This document shows positions 12,501 to 24,221 of a stretch of 64,000 nt of DNA, piece after piece. The position numbers and the translations under genes are program-made. A model generated the notes under the pieces. It saw only the letters and a list, made by a program, of their open reading frames with translations, was not told the origin of the DNA and ran no database searches. How positions within the stretch are numbered: the first letter of the stretch is position 1; the number at the start of each line of letters is the position of its first letter. Source of the stretch: Palaemon carinicauda (taxonomy: Eukaryota; Arthropoda; Malacostraca; Decapoda; Palaemonidae); contig NC_090735.1 of the NCBI RefSeq assembly GCF_036898095.1, forward strand, positions 10,734,112-10,798,111. Reading direction: 5' to 3'.

Positions 12501-12585
12501 GAGAGGTCATGGTAGTCATATGGCTGAGCTGAGTGACCTCTATTTGTCGACTGCCTATGGGGTGGTCTCCTATTGTATTCCTCAC
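9549..12585 (-). pseudogene. LINE A ORF2: endonuclease-reverse transcriptase, broken
   Basis: The N-terminal half is an APE-type (EEP) endonuclease with LNVQSL, LTETWL, LYRPP, GDLND and ADHEHISF in order. The second half is reverse transcriptase with DLSKAFDSVNH (motif A), GVPQGSVLGP (motif B) and YADD (10378-10389), followed by the CR1-type C-terminal region. Two lesions are visible. A nonsense codon at 10699-10701 replaces a Leu codon kept in copies B and C, and a T run at 9882-9888 has seven Ts instead of six, shifting the frame near the C terminus. The start codon is uncertain because this frame overlaps the end of ORF1. No function expected. Confidence 0.88.
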
Positions 12586-13734
12586 TTTGGTATTGTGCGG
12601 GTGATCCTTGGGGTTGAGGGTAGGGCCTATTATCTTGGGAGTGGTAGGAGTGGGTATTCCATCTAAACCCTGTCCGAAATGGTCGCTTAGGCCTACCTAC
12701 ATTTCTCTGCATCAATGGTTTCTTGGCGGCTTCCAATTGTCTTTTTCTCCGTCAGCCCACAGATGTCCTCCCATCACTGTATTCTGCTTTTTCTCTGGCA
12801 CCTCTGCTACAAATGATTGGCCTCGGTTAGAATGTCGAAGGTGCCGTACTTTAACTTCTTGTTGTGAGAGCCCTCGGAAAACTAACTCATCAACCACATT
12901 CTTAATAGATGCATTGCTGTTGACACCTCCAATGTATATCTCTACTGACCTTTGGGGTTGTACTACGATGTCGTCTTCAGAAATTTGCTCTTGAGGGTGG
13001 TATGACACTGTGTTGGTCCGTAGGGACTGCTTCCTCCTCCTCTCTTTCTTCCTCCTGGCCTTCGCTCTCATCCTCACTTTCTTCCTGGTGTAAATGATTG
13101 TTGTCGATAGGGGGAAGTGTGGGGGAGGGCGGTGGATTAGGGAGTGGCTGGCTGTCCACCTGCACTGTTTCCTTCCTGAGTAAGACAGGGTTCCTTGTCA
13201 AAGGAGATCGGAGGAGAGTTCATTAACACTATTTTCTGAATATTTTGTCATTGACTGTTCGAGCTTATAAACTCTTTCTTGAAGTAATGATACTGTTTGA
13301 AGTAGTTCTGCATTAATCAAATTGTTATCATCAAAGTTATGCGCACTTTGCTCATTGAAAATTTTATCTAGTTCTTTATTTCTAACTGAATTAATTATGC
13401 ATGTGCTAAGAGTTATAATATCGCTCACAATTTTATGTTTCGCTTGTCGTTTCACTGGTTTTTTATTTTTATAATCCGAAAATACACTACATATTTCTAT
13501 TATCAGGAGATCTCTCAAGGATATCAATAAATCCTGATGACATTTATCGAGCATTTCTTTGATATCATGTGTAGAGTACTGGCATATCTTTTTCAAAGAT
13601 TTAAGAAATACTTGTGGGTAAACGTCTTGGTTAATTGATTCCAAGATACCTAGGTTTTCTATTTCCTGGATAGGCTGTGACAAAGCTTCCTGGTTGTTTA
13701 AGTCACTGGCAGCCATATCTACACAATATTTCAC
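12383..13734 (-). pseudogene. LINE A ORF1: nucleic-acid-binding-type protein, broken
   Basis: The start (13734, or the internal ATG near 13716) is followed by an alpha-helical, probably coiled-coil region. Next come a Pro-rich and Glu-rich acidic stretch, a segment starting IYIGGV that resembles an RRM-like fold, and a His/Tyr/Arg-rich tail ending HWYWDN. The reading frame switches three times (around 13200, 13070 and 12730). One switch goes with a roughly 23-bp deletion relative to copy C. Copy A is the only copy that preserves the N terminus. The RRM-like reading is an inference from short motifs. Confidence 0.75.
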
Positions 13735-13774
13735 AGAACAAGAAAAACACGTCCGTACTCTACGAGGTCAAGAG

Positions 13775-13777
<3 letters not shown>

Positions 13778-13855
<78 letters not shown>
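13778..13855. repeat. (GA)n microsatellite, right flank of LINE A
   Basis: Continuation of the GA tract split by LINE A. Confidence 0.97.
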
Positions 13856-13857
<2 letters not shown>

Positions 13858-14386
13858 CTCTATGGAACTGGAACTGATTAATTGCAATGTCACGAATCAA
13901 AACTTCCTATGACATGTTATTTACCAAAGAGTAGACTGACACTTCAACGCCAACATTTAATCAAAATAATCGCCCTAGAAACAATCATAAAAACCCCATA
14001 CAATCTTACAAAAATGCTTTGCTTTGTAGATAAATATCCAGCTATAACTATGACAACAGAAATTTATATATTCAAAGGATACGGAAGAAGTTGGTGCAAA
14101 CTCAACAAAAAAAGAATTCAATTCATGACATGCAACTCAAAAAAAAAGAGACTAGAGATGGATTATATCACCACAGTCTTACTTGGTAATTGAAGAAGCA
14201 ATCGGGCTCACAAATCTCACATGGAAAACTATACAACTATGTTTACATTATTTTTCTCAATCATTTTTTCCATACATTTTTAGATACCTTAGGTTTGAAG
14301 AGGTTGACTAACTCTCATACAAGTACAAGTGGCTTGACTTTTTTTAGGATATTCCTCTGAATAATGGACAAGCATGAAAAGGTCAT

Positions 14387-14459
14387 CACCCGAACAGGGA
14401 CATGAACCCTGGACCCTTAGGTTAAAAGCATAATGCTCTACCGACTGAGCTATCCGGGC
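14387..14459 (-). tRNA. tRNA-Lys (UUU), copy 6, degenerate
   Basis: Three changes relative to copy 1. Position 72 is C to T, so pair 1-72 becomes G-U. The T loop and B box read TTCATGT. One anticodon-stem pair is broken (TTATG/CCTAA). The anticodon TTT and terminator remain. The B-box change may lower Pol III recruitment. This is the most damaged full-length copy and is probably a pseudogene. Confidence 0.7.
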
Positions 14460-15355
14460 TTGAATTCCCCTTGATGTAAGTCAGCATTTGAAGTAGATAA
14501 CTGAATAATGGCCATCCAATCTGTCACTACCAACAAGATTCCTTATCAATCACAAAAGTCAAAACCCAACCAGCCTCTTCCTCCAACTCCAATGAACGTT
14601 TCACTTGATCAATAATCTCAAGTTCTGTCACATTTCTCTGCAAAGGACGTGATTTTTTAATGATATTGTGCTTCACATTTTCATAGGATGTGGAATAATC
14701 AGATGATGGGTCTAACAGAGTGAAAGAATGAGGTTGAAAAACCAGATACTAGTTACTAACTCTTTTACCTGAGTGAGGCATGATTTTGCCACTATGATGA
14801 TGAATCGGATTAATCAACATGTCACCATTCTTGAAAATTGTTGGAAACATTACTCACCAATTGGAAAAAAAAATCTGAAAAATTTCAAACCAACCACTTC
14901 AATCTACTATGGTGATCCAAAAAAAAATGGGGAAAAGTCCTTAACCAACCTATAATTTTCTATAAAAGTAGCCGTTCTTTGTAAGCCATGTAACTGCAGA
15001 TGAATAACTGGTTGTAACTATGAAAGCAGCAAACTATACAAATTTTGAGAATGATGTACAAACTCAGCAAACAAAAAATACACTGGTATTATGATATACA
15101 CATCCGAGCTGATGGCAATTGCCACTCTCATCTTGGTACTCAAAGAAAATATGCGCTCTCCTATTCAACATGAAAAATGGTTAAAATATATCTAGCCTAT
15201 TTTTTGCCAAGTTTTATCCATTTTCTTCCTCACTCTTTTGAACAGTCCAATTTGGAGAGGTTAATTACACTCTTCACAAATTAATGATGTTAGAGCACAA
15301 TTGGATTATCTTGATGGAAACCCATTTGGGTAACGGGTTATGTTAAACTTGTCAC

Positions 15356-15428
15356 AGTCCGCACAGGGACTTGAACTCTGGCCCCTTATGTCAGTAGCCC
15401 AATGCTTTACCGACTGAGCTATCCAGGC
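15356..15428 (-). pseudogene. T2 tRNA-like relic, copy 6
   Basis: Same sequence type as T2 copy 5. Confidence 0.8.
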
Positions 15429-15620
15429 ATAAATTGCAAGCAATGAAAATCAGCATTTGAAGTGGAAGATAAAGTAAACGATGACCTACTCTTTGAAAAT
15501 ACAAACATGACTACCTATAAAACTCCAAACACCACCAGTCTGTCCGTCCACATCAATAGACGTTTTTACTTGATCAATAATCTCTTAGGTTCCATCACAT
15601 TACTTTGCATAGGTAGTGAC

Positions 15621-15625
<5 letters not shown>

Positions 15626-15693
<68 letters not shown>
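15626..15693. repeat. (GA)n microsatellite, left flank of LINE B
   Basis: GA run directly joined to the LINE B 3' tail, with a junction nearly identical to that of LINE A. Confidence 0.97.
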
Positions 15694-15696
<3 letters not shown>

Positions 15697-15831
15697 AAGT
15701 AAAAAAAAGTCAAAGTCAAAGTCAAAAACCTTTATTCCATTATAAAATGGTTATTCTGTTACATAACAATATAAATTATTTACATAAAATTCACAATAAT
15801 GGGATTGTAAAAATCTAGGATATATATACAT

Positions 15832-18800
15832 TCAAGTAAAATTTAAAAAATATTGCTTAAGTTTCTTTTTGAATAAATCAGCACTAACATTTGTACATTT
15901 TCTTATTTCCAGAGGTAGTTTGTTCCAGCAAGCTGGGCCCCTTATTGCCATTGAGCGTGAACCCAAATCCGTTCGATAACTGTCTACATATAGATTTTCA
16001 TTCTGCCTGGTTAATGCATCCCTACAATTACCAACTGTAGGAAATGTGTATAGACAGTTGGGATATTCTTTTATCAAACTTTTAAAAACAAAAACACAAA
16101 CATCGTACATACACTTTTCTTTTAATTTTATCCACTTTAATTGCTGGAGGGTTGGGGTGATGTGATCGTGTTTTTTCACCCCAATAACGGCTACTCTACC
16201 TGCAAAGTTTTGGATTTTTTGAGCTTTTTCCATGTGCATATCATTAGTTGACCCCCATATCTTAATACAGTAGTTTATTACACTCAAGACCAGACTTCCC
16301 ACAATCAAAGCTCGAGTAGTATCATCAAAGTAATCTTTTACTCTACTTAAATACATCAGAATGCCACTAACTCTTCTACTCAGCTCGTCAATGTGAATAC
16401 TGAATGTCATGTACCTGTCCATGTGTAGACCTAGATTTTTCACATATTGACTTATCTTTACTTCATCACCATCGCATTTTATTATAATGTCATTTGGAAT
16501 TTTGCTAATATACTGTGAGCTACCCACAAACATGCACTGTGTTTTAGTGGCATTTAATAATAGCCCTTTTCTTAGAAAATATTTCTTAATTTTGAGCAAT
16601 ATTAGTTCAGCCCTTTTTATCAAGCCATCTAAATTTTCTATTTGATCAGCCAAAAGAACTTGGGTGTCATTAGCGTATTGAATTAGCAAGCAGTTTTCTA
16701 TGTATTTAATCATGTCATTAACGTAGACTAAAAACAGAATTGGACCTAGGACAGATCCCTGTGGGACTCCAAATTCAACCTTTTCAATGCAAGAATTTAC
16801 GTCTCCTAATCTAACTACCCGACTTCTATCCTTCAAGTAATCCTGAAACCAGAACGTATCAATGTAATGTTCCTTAAGAGATTTACACAATTCATCATGG
16901 TTGACACTATCAAATGCCTTTGATAGGTCACATAAAATTAATATGGAAACTTTTTTTCTATCAATATTTTTATAAATTTCATCTGTTAATTTCATCAAAG
17001 CTGTTTCTGTTGATAAACCTTTACGGAATCCATGCTGAGTGTTAGAAATCAAATTTTTTTTTTCTAGATGTTCCATTAACTGATTACATACAATCTTTTC
17101 TATTACTTTCGATATTACTGGAAGGATAGAAACAGGTCTATAATTACCAGGGTCGTCCTTGTCTCCTTTCTTGTGAAGAGGGTCTACGAGGGGTTGTTTC
17201 CAAATAGAAGGATATTTCCCAGTTACAATCGATGTATTTATGATAACCGTGATATAATATGCAATAACTGTAAGGGAATCTTTTAGAAAACTAGTAGGAA
17301 TACCATCCGTTCCGTAAGCATTACTATTATTCAAACTGTTAACTGTTAATATTATTGTTTCTACTGTAACTGGTTGCGGTCTAAACAATCTTATATTATT
17401 GCCAAAATTATTTTGAGTGTTTCTAATATCTTCATTTTCGTACTTTTGTAGAATTTCCTGCGTTTTACCATAAGTTATTTTTCCTACATTAGCAAAGTAT
17501 TGGTTAAATTGATCCGCTGTAGCTTTTGGGTTGTTGTATTCAATCTTTTTATTTGTTTTAGTAGATACAATATTATTCATAATTTTCCATGTTTCTCTGC
17601 GAGATTTGCTTTTCTTGATCTTGTCTTTGTTATAATATGCTTTGGCAGTACGCATCTTAGAATTGATGAGTTTTTTCATTTCCTTATACGAATTGTTCAG
17701 ATTTTCATCATGTCTATTCTGTTTAAGCCTTTCTTGCATTTTATCCCTTTCTATCATACTGTTTTTTAGATCATTGTCTATCCAAGGTGCACTGGGTCTC
17801 CTTATTTCTTTCGTGGTTATTGGGGCACATTTATCTAAGGCACTGTTATATACTTTATTGAAAATTCCTGTTTGAATATCTGTCATCAGTATGCATGATT
17901 GTATCTAATATCATTTTCTGGTCTAGCAATGTATTGCACAAAAAATCTGCAGAATAATATTTTAACACCTAGAGGTTACTGTGACTGGTTTACGCTTTGG
18001 CTTCTTAATATCTATGGTAAATGAAATATGTTCATGGTCAGCTACAATACTTGGATTTACCTCGATGTTAATAACACTTTCCTGCTTGTTAGTTATTAAA
18101 ACGTCTAGTAGTGTGGATGAGATGGGGCTAACTCTAGTAGGTTTATTAATCATTTGATTTAATTTGGTGACTCTTAAAATATTATGTATCTTTGCTGAAC
18201 CTAACATCAAATCATCATTTAGATCACCTATTACATAAATTGATTTATTCTTTAGGGAAATCATTCTCAGACATTCCAAAATATAGTTAAAAGTATCATT
18301 TGAAGCATGCGGAGGTCTATACAAGCAACCAATGATAACAGAAGGTAGCTTACGAGATTGTACAGAGAGCCTAACCTCTTCTACACCCTCTACTCTTTGA
18401 ACATTAAGATTACAAATATTAACAGAAAGATTATTTTTTACATAAATACAACAACCTCCACCTCTTCCTTTGTCACATCTATATATTTTATAATTAGGAA
18501 ATTCAATGAGTGAATCAACAATATTCGGGGTTAACCAAGTCTCAGTTAAACATAATACATCAATATTTCTGTTTAAGAGCATTAATTCAATTTCACATAT
18601 CTTACTAAGGAGAGACTGTACATTCAAATATTCTACACACAAAAGATCGTTTTTTGGAGTCACATGATTAGCTATCCCAGTACCAATGTCCGGGACGAGC
18701 ACTTCTTGTGTGATAACTGCCTCTTGATGGAAGAGGCGGGAAGTCATATTCCCACGTAGATGCTCGTGACCAGTAGTTGTCATGGGAGAGGTCATGGTAG

Positions 18801-18870
18801 TCATATGGCTGAGCTGAGTGACCTCTATTTGTCGACTGCCTATGGGGTGGTCTCCTATTGTATTCCTCAC
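15832..18870 (-). pseudogene. LINE B ORF2: endonuclease-reverse transcriptase with mutated catalytic motif
   Basis: Endonuclease motifs are present in the 17962-18870 part. The 15832-17886 part has RT motifs A and B and the complete C-terminal region without a stop. Between them about 75 bases are read out of frame, because a 1-bp deletion near 17965 is followed by a 2-bp deletion near 17882, which together restore the original frame. The catalytic YADD box is YAND (codon 16669-16671, Asp to Asn). This would abolish metal binding in the known RT mechanism, so the protein would be inactive even without the frameshift. Confidence 0.88.
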
Positions 18871-19878
18871 TTTGGTATTGTGTGGGTGATCCTTGGGGTT
18901 GAGGGTAGGGCCTATTATCTTGAGAGTGGTAGGAGTGGGTATTCCATCTAAACCCCGTCCGAAATGGCGGCTTCCAATTGTCTTCTTCTAATGCGGGGGA
19001 GGAACGGTCGAGTAATTATACCTTCAACCTACGGATGTCCTCCCATCACTGTATTCTGCTTTTTCTCTGGCACCTCTGCTACAAATGATTGGCCTCGGTT
19101 AGAATGTCCAAGGTGCCGTACTTTAACTTCTTGTTGTGAGAGCCCTCGGAAAACGTGTTTTTCTATTTTTCTTTTTGTTGACCGGTGGTATGACACTGTG
19201 TTGGTCCGTAGGGACTGCTTCCTCCTCCTCCCTTTCTTCCTCCTGGCCTTCGCTCTCATCCTCACTTTCTTCCTGGTGTAAATGATTGTTGTGGATAGGG
19301 GGAAGTGTGGGGGAGGGCGGTGGATTAGGGAGTGGCTGGCTGTCCACCTGCACTGTTTCCTTCCTGAGTAAGACAGGGTTCCTTGTCAAAGGAAATCGGA
19401 GAGTTTGTCGCGACTCCTTAAAACTATTCTCTGAATATTTTGTCATTGACTGTTCGAGCTTATAAACTCTTTCTTGAAGTAATGATACTGTTTGAAGTAG
19501 TTCTGCAATAATCAAATTGTTATCATCGAAGTTTTGCGCACTTTGCTCATTGAAAATTTTATCTAGTTCTTTATTTCTAACTGAATTAATTATGCACGTG
19601 CTACGAGTTATAATATCGCTCACAATTTTATGTTTTGCTTGTCGTTTCACTGTTTTTTTATTTTTATAATCCGAAAATACACTACAAATTTCTATTATCA
19701 GGAGATCTCTCAAGGATATCAATAAATCCTGATGACATTTATCGAGCATTTCTTTGATATCATGTGTAGAGTACTGGCATATCTTTTTCAAAGATTTAAG
19801 AAATACTTGTGGGTAAACGTCTTGGTTAATTGATTCCAAGATACCTAGGTTTTCTATTTCCTGGATAGGCTGTGACAA
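18668..19878 (-). pseudogene. LINE B ORF1, truncated and frameshifted
   Basis: The N-terminal helical region and acidic stretch are open from 19878 to about 19123. The frame then shifts, and the IYIGGV-type segment is largely deleted: sequence jumps from the PPVNKKKNRK linker to the RGLSQQEVKVRH part. The His/Tyr/Arg-rich tail ends HWYWDS near 18668. Confidence 0.72.
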
Positions 19879-19890
19879 AGCTTCCTGGTT

Positions 19891-20284
19891 CTTTAATGTT
19901 TAATGTTTAATGTTTAATGTTTATTGGACAAAAAATATTTACATTCAAATATTTACAAAAAGAAAAAAAAGACTCAGTCCAAGCCCATGTGGAGCAGAGC
20001 TCTTCGGGCAATAATACAGCAAAATAATATCAATTAAGTAAAAATAAAAAATAAAGTAAATATGGATATAGATATACAAAATGTACGCATACATATACAT
20101 AATCATATGTATACAAATATACATATAAATGAGAATCTTAGCCTAAAAACAAATGGAAAAGCATATTTATATGATAAAGAAAGATGGTATATGAAAGCTA
20201 ATATACATTGAAAAATTGTAGATATTAAGCAAAAAACTCAGTAAAAGAACTAGTTTTACAAATAGAAAAAAAAAATTCTAAACA
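19891..20284 (-). mobile_element. 3' fragment of a second, unrelated LINE
   Basis: Read on the minus strand, this AT-rich 3' UTR contains AATAAA and ends in a tandem CATTAAA tail at 19892-19925. It has no coding part. Its 3' tail abuts the truncated 5' end of LINE B, and its own truncated 5' end abuts the truncated 5' end of LINE C. The family is not identified. Confidence 0.65.
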
Positions 20285-20292
20285 ATAAAATT

Positions 20293-21381
20293 GTGAGCGA
20301 TATTATAACTCTTAGCACGTGCATAATTAATTCACATAAAAATAAAGAACTAGATAAAATTTTCAATGAGCAAAGCGCACATAACTTCGATGATAATAAT
20401 TTGATTATAGCAGAGCTACTTCAAATAGTAACATTACTTCAAGACAGAGTCTATAAGCTCGAACAATCAATGCCAAAATATTCAGAAAATAGTATTAATG
20501 AATCACGCCAAACTCTCCCCCAATCTCCTTTGATAACAGTGCAGGTGGACAGCCAGCCACTCCCTAATCCACTGCCCTCCCCCACACTTCCCCCTATCGA
20601 CAACAATTATTTACAACAGGAAGAAAGTGAAGATGAGAGCGAAGGCCAGGAGGAAGAAAGGGAGGAGGAGGAAGCAGTCCCTACGGACCAACGCACTTTC
20701 ATACCACCGGTCAACAAAAAGAAAAATAGAAAAACACATCAAGAGCAAATTTCTGAAGACAACATCGTAGTACAACCCCAAAGGTCAGTACAAATATACA
20801 TTGGAGGTGTCAGCAAAAATGCATCTATTAAGAATGTGGTTGATGAGTTAGTTTTCCGAGGGCTCTCACGACAAGAAGTTAAAGTACGGCACCTTGGACA
20901 TTCTAACCGAGGCCAATCATTTGTAGCAGAGGTGCCAGAGAATAAGCAGAATACAGTGATGGGAGGTCATCCGTGGGCTGACGGTATAATCACTCGACCG
21001 TTTCTGCCCCACATTAGAAGAAGACAATTGGAAGCCACCAAGAAGCCGTTGACACAAAGAAATGTAGGTAGGCCTAAGCAGCCATTTCGGACGGGGTTTA
21101 GATGGAATACCCACTCCTACCACTCCCATGATAATAGGCCCTACCCCCAACACCAAGGATCACCCCCGCAATACCGAAGTGAGGAATACAATAGGAGACC
21201 ACCCCATAGGCAGTCGACAAATAGAAGTCACTCAGCGCAGCCTTATGACTACCATGACCTCTCCCATGACAATTACTGGTCACGAGCATCTACGTGGGAA
21301 TATGACTTCCCGCCTCTTCCATCAAGAGGCAGTTATCACACAAGAAGTGCTCGTCCCGGACATTGGTACTGGGATAACTAA
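20293..21381 (+). pseudogene. LINE C ORF1, C-terminal 362 codons open
   Basis: It is the best preserved version of the middle and end of ORF1. A helical region (residues 1-65) is followed by a Pro-rich and Glu-rich acidic region (about 75-135) and a Lys-rich linker. The IYIGGV segment begins near 175, then a basic region, then a His/Tyr/Arg-rich tail ending HWYWDN. About 110 N-terminal codons are missing compared with copy A. The last 250 bases overlap ORF2 in another frame. The first Met is not the native start. Confidence 0.75.
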
Positions 21382-24221
21382 TCATGTGACTCCAAAAAAC
21401 GATCTTTTGTGTATAGAATATTTGAATGTACAGTCTCTCCTTAGTAAGATATGTGAAATTGAATTAATGCTCTTAAACAGAAATATTGATGTATTATGTT
21501 TAACTGAGACTTGGTTAACCCCGAATGTTGTCGATTCACTCATTGAATTTCCTAATTATACAATATATAGATGTGACAAAGGAAGAGGTGGAGGTTGTTG
21601 TATTTATGTAAAAAATAACCTTTCTGTTAATATTTGTAATCTTAATGTTCAAAGAGTAGAGGGGGTAGAAGAGGTTTGGCTCTCTGTACAATCTCGTAAG
21701 CTACCTTCTGTTATCATTGGTTGCTTATATAGACATCCGCATGCTTCAAATGATACTTTTAACTATATTTTGGAATGTCTGAGAATGATTTCTCTAAAGA
21801 ATAAATCAATTTATGTAATAGGTGATCTAAATGATGATTTGATGTTAGGTTCAGCAAAGATACATAATATTTTAAGAGTCACCAAATTAAATCAAATGAT
21901 TAATAAACCTACTAGAGTTAGCCCCATCTCATCCACACTACTAGACGTGTTAATAACAAACAAGCAGGAAAGTGTCATTAAAATTGAGGTAAATCCAAGT
22001 ATTGTAGCTGACCATGAACATATTTCATTCATCATAGATATTAAGAAGCCAAAACGTAAACCAGTCACGGTAACCTCTAGGTGTTTAAAATATTATTCTG
22101 CAGATTTTTTGTGCAATACATTGCTAGACCAGTAAATAATTTTAGATACAATTATGCATACTGATGACACAGATATTCTAACAGGAATTTTCAATAAAGT
22201 ATATAATAGTGCCTTAGATAAATGTGCCCCAATAACCACGAAGGAAATAAGGAGACCCAGTGCACCTTGGATAGACAATTATCTCAAAAACAGTATGATT
22301 GAAAGGGACAAAATGCAAGAAAGGCTTAAACAGAATAGACATGATGAAAATCTTAACAATTCGTATAAGGAAATTAAAAAACTCATCAATTCGAAAATGC
22401 GTACTGCCAAAGCTTATTATAACAAAGACAAGATCAAGAAAAGTAAATCTCGCAAAGAAACATGGAAAATTATGAATAATATTGTATCTACTAAAACAAA
22501 TAAAAAGATTGAATACGACAACCCAAAAGCTAGAGCAGATCAATTTAACCAATACTTTGCTAATGTAGGAAAAATAACTTATGATAAAACAGAAGGAAAT
22601 TCTACAAAAGTACGAAAATGAAGATATTAGAAACACTCAAAATAATTTTGGCAATAATATAAGATTGTTTAGACCGCAACCAGTTACAGTAGAAACAATA
22701 ATATTAACAGTTAAGAGTTTGAATAATAGTAATGCTTACGGAACGGATGGTATTCCTACTAGTTTTCTAAAAGATTCCCTTACAGTTATTGCATATTATA
22801 TCACGGTTATCATAAATACATCGATTGTAACTGGGAAATATCCTTCTATTTGGAAACAACCCCTCGTAGACCCTCTTCACAAGAAAGGAGACAAGGACGA
22901 CCCTGGTAATTATAGACCTGTTTCTATCCTTCCCGTAATATCGAAAGTAATAGAAAAGATTGTATGTAATCAGTTAATGGAACATCTAGAAAAAAATAAT
23001 TTGATTTCTAACACTCAGCATGGATTCCGTAAAGGTTTATCAACAGAAACAGCTTTGATGAAATTAACAGATGAAATTTATAAAAATATTGATAGAAAAA
23101 AAGTTTCCGTATTAATTTTATGTGACCTATCAAAGGCATTTGATAGTGTCAACCATGATGAATTGTGTAAATCCCTTAAGGAACATTACATTGATACGTT
23201 CTGGTTTCAGGATTACTTGAAGGATAGAAGTCAGGTAGTTAGATTAGGAGACGTAAATTCTTGCATTGAAAAGGTTGAATTTGGAGTCCCACAGGGATCT
23301 GTCCTAGGTCCAATTCTGTTTTTAGTGTACGTTAATGACATGATTAAATACATAGAAAACTGCTTACTAATTCAATACGCTGATGACACCCAAGTTCTTT
23401 TGGCTGATCAAATAGAAAATTTAGATGGCTTGATAAAAAGGGCTGAACTAATATTGCTCAAAATTAAGAAATATTTTCTAAGAAAAGGGCTATTATTAAA
23501 TGCCACTAAAACACAGTGCATGTTTGTGGGTAGCTCACAGTATAATAGCAAAATTCCAAATGACATTATAATAAAATGCGATGGTGATGAAGTAAAGATA
23601 AGTCAACATGTGAAAAATCTAGGTCTACACATGGACAGGTACATGACATTCAGTACTCACATTGACGAGCTGAGTAGAAAAGTTAGTGGCATTCTAATGT
23701 ATTTAAGTAGAGTAAAAGATTACTTTGATGATACTACTCGAGCTTTTATTGTGGAAAGTCTGGTCTTGAGTGTAATAAACTACTGTATTAAGATATGGGG
23801 GTCTACTAATGATATGCACATGGAAAAAGCTCAAAAAATCCAAAACTTTGCTGGTAGAGTAGCCGTTATTGGGGTAAAAAAACACGATCACATCACCCCA
23901 ACCCTCCAGCAATTAAAGTGGATAAAATTAAAAGAAAAGTGTATGTACGATGTTTGTGTTTTTGTTTTTATAAGTTTGAGAAAAGAATATCCCAACTGGC
24001 TATACACATTTCCTACAGTTGGTAATTGTAGGAATGCATTAACCAGACAGAATGAAAATCTATTTGTAGACAGCTATCGAACTGATTTGGGTTCACGCTC
24101 AGTGGCAATAAGGGGCCCAGCTTGCTGGAATAAACTACCTCTGGAAATAAGAAAATGTATAAATGTTAGTTCTGATTTATTCAAAAAGAAACTTAAGCAA
24201 TATTTTTTAAATTTTACTTGA
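21128..24221 (+). pseudogene. LINE C ORF2: endonuclease-reverse transcriptase, two lesions
   Basis: The endonuclease part (21128-22135) has LNVQSL, LTETWL, GDLND and ADHEHISF. The LYRPP motif is LYRHP. Two lesions follow: a TAA stop at 22133-22135, and a 1-bp insertion near 22590 that shifts the frame. RT motifs A, B and YADD (23376-23387) and the C-terminal region are then open to 24221. Start codon uncertain. Confidence 0.88.

Larger units (their letters stand above)
9462..13777 (-). mobile_element. LINE copy A (CR1-superfamily non-LTR retrotransposon), near full length, inactive
   Basis: On the minus strand the element has a very short 5' leader, ORF1 and ORF2 (endonuclease plus reverse transcriptase). 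Its 3' UTR contains AATAAA and ends in a short TTTGAC-type repeat, a 3' end typical of CR1/L2-group LINEs rather than poly(A). It lies between two GA runs (9382-9461 and 13778-13855), so it was inserted in a GA microsatellite and any target duplication is hidden. It lacks about 54 bp of 3' UTR present in copy B. ORF1 and ORF2 are both broken. The clade within the CR1 superfamily is not determined. Confidence 0.9.
13856..15693. repeat. Array unit 6, between LINE copies A and B
   Basis: A degenerate tRNA-Lys (14387), T2 (15356) and a GA tract joined to LINE B. Its spacer resembles unit 5, including the CATGACTACC and GTCTGTCCG variants near 15507 and 15539. Confidence 0.88.
15694..19890 (-). 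mobile_element. LINE copy B (same family as A), 5'-truncated, inactive
   Basis: It has the same ORF1-ORF2-3' UTR order as copy A, with the same interrupted tail (a short A-rich break in the TTTGAC repeats) against a GA run. The 5' end stops about ten codons into ORF1 and is joined to the tail of another LINE fragment. It keeps the full 3' UTR. Together with copy C it forms a head-to-head inverted pair. Confidence 0.9.
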
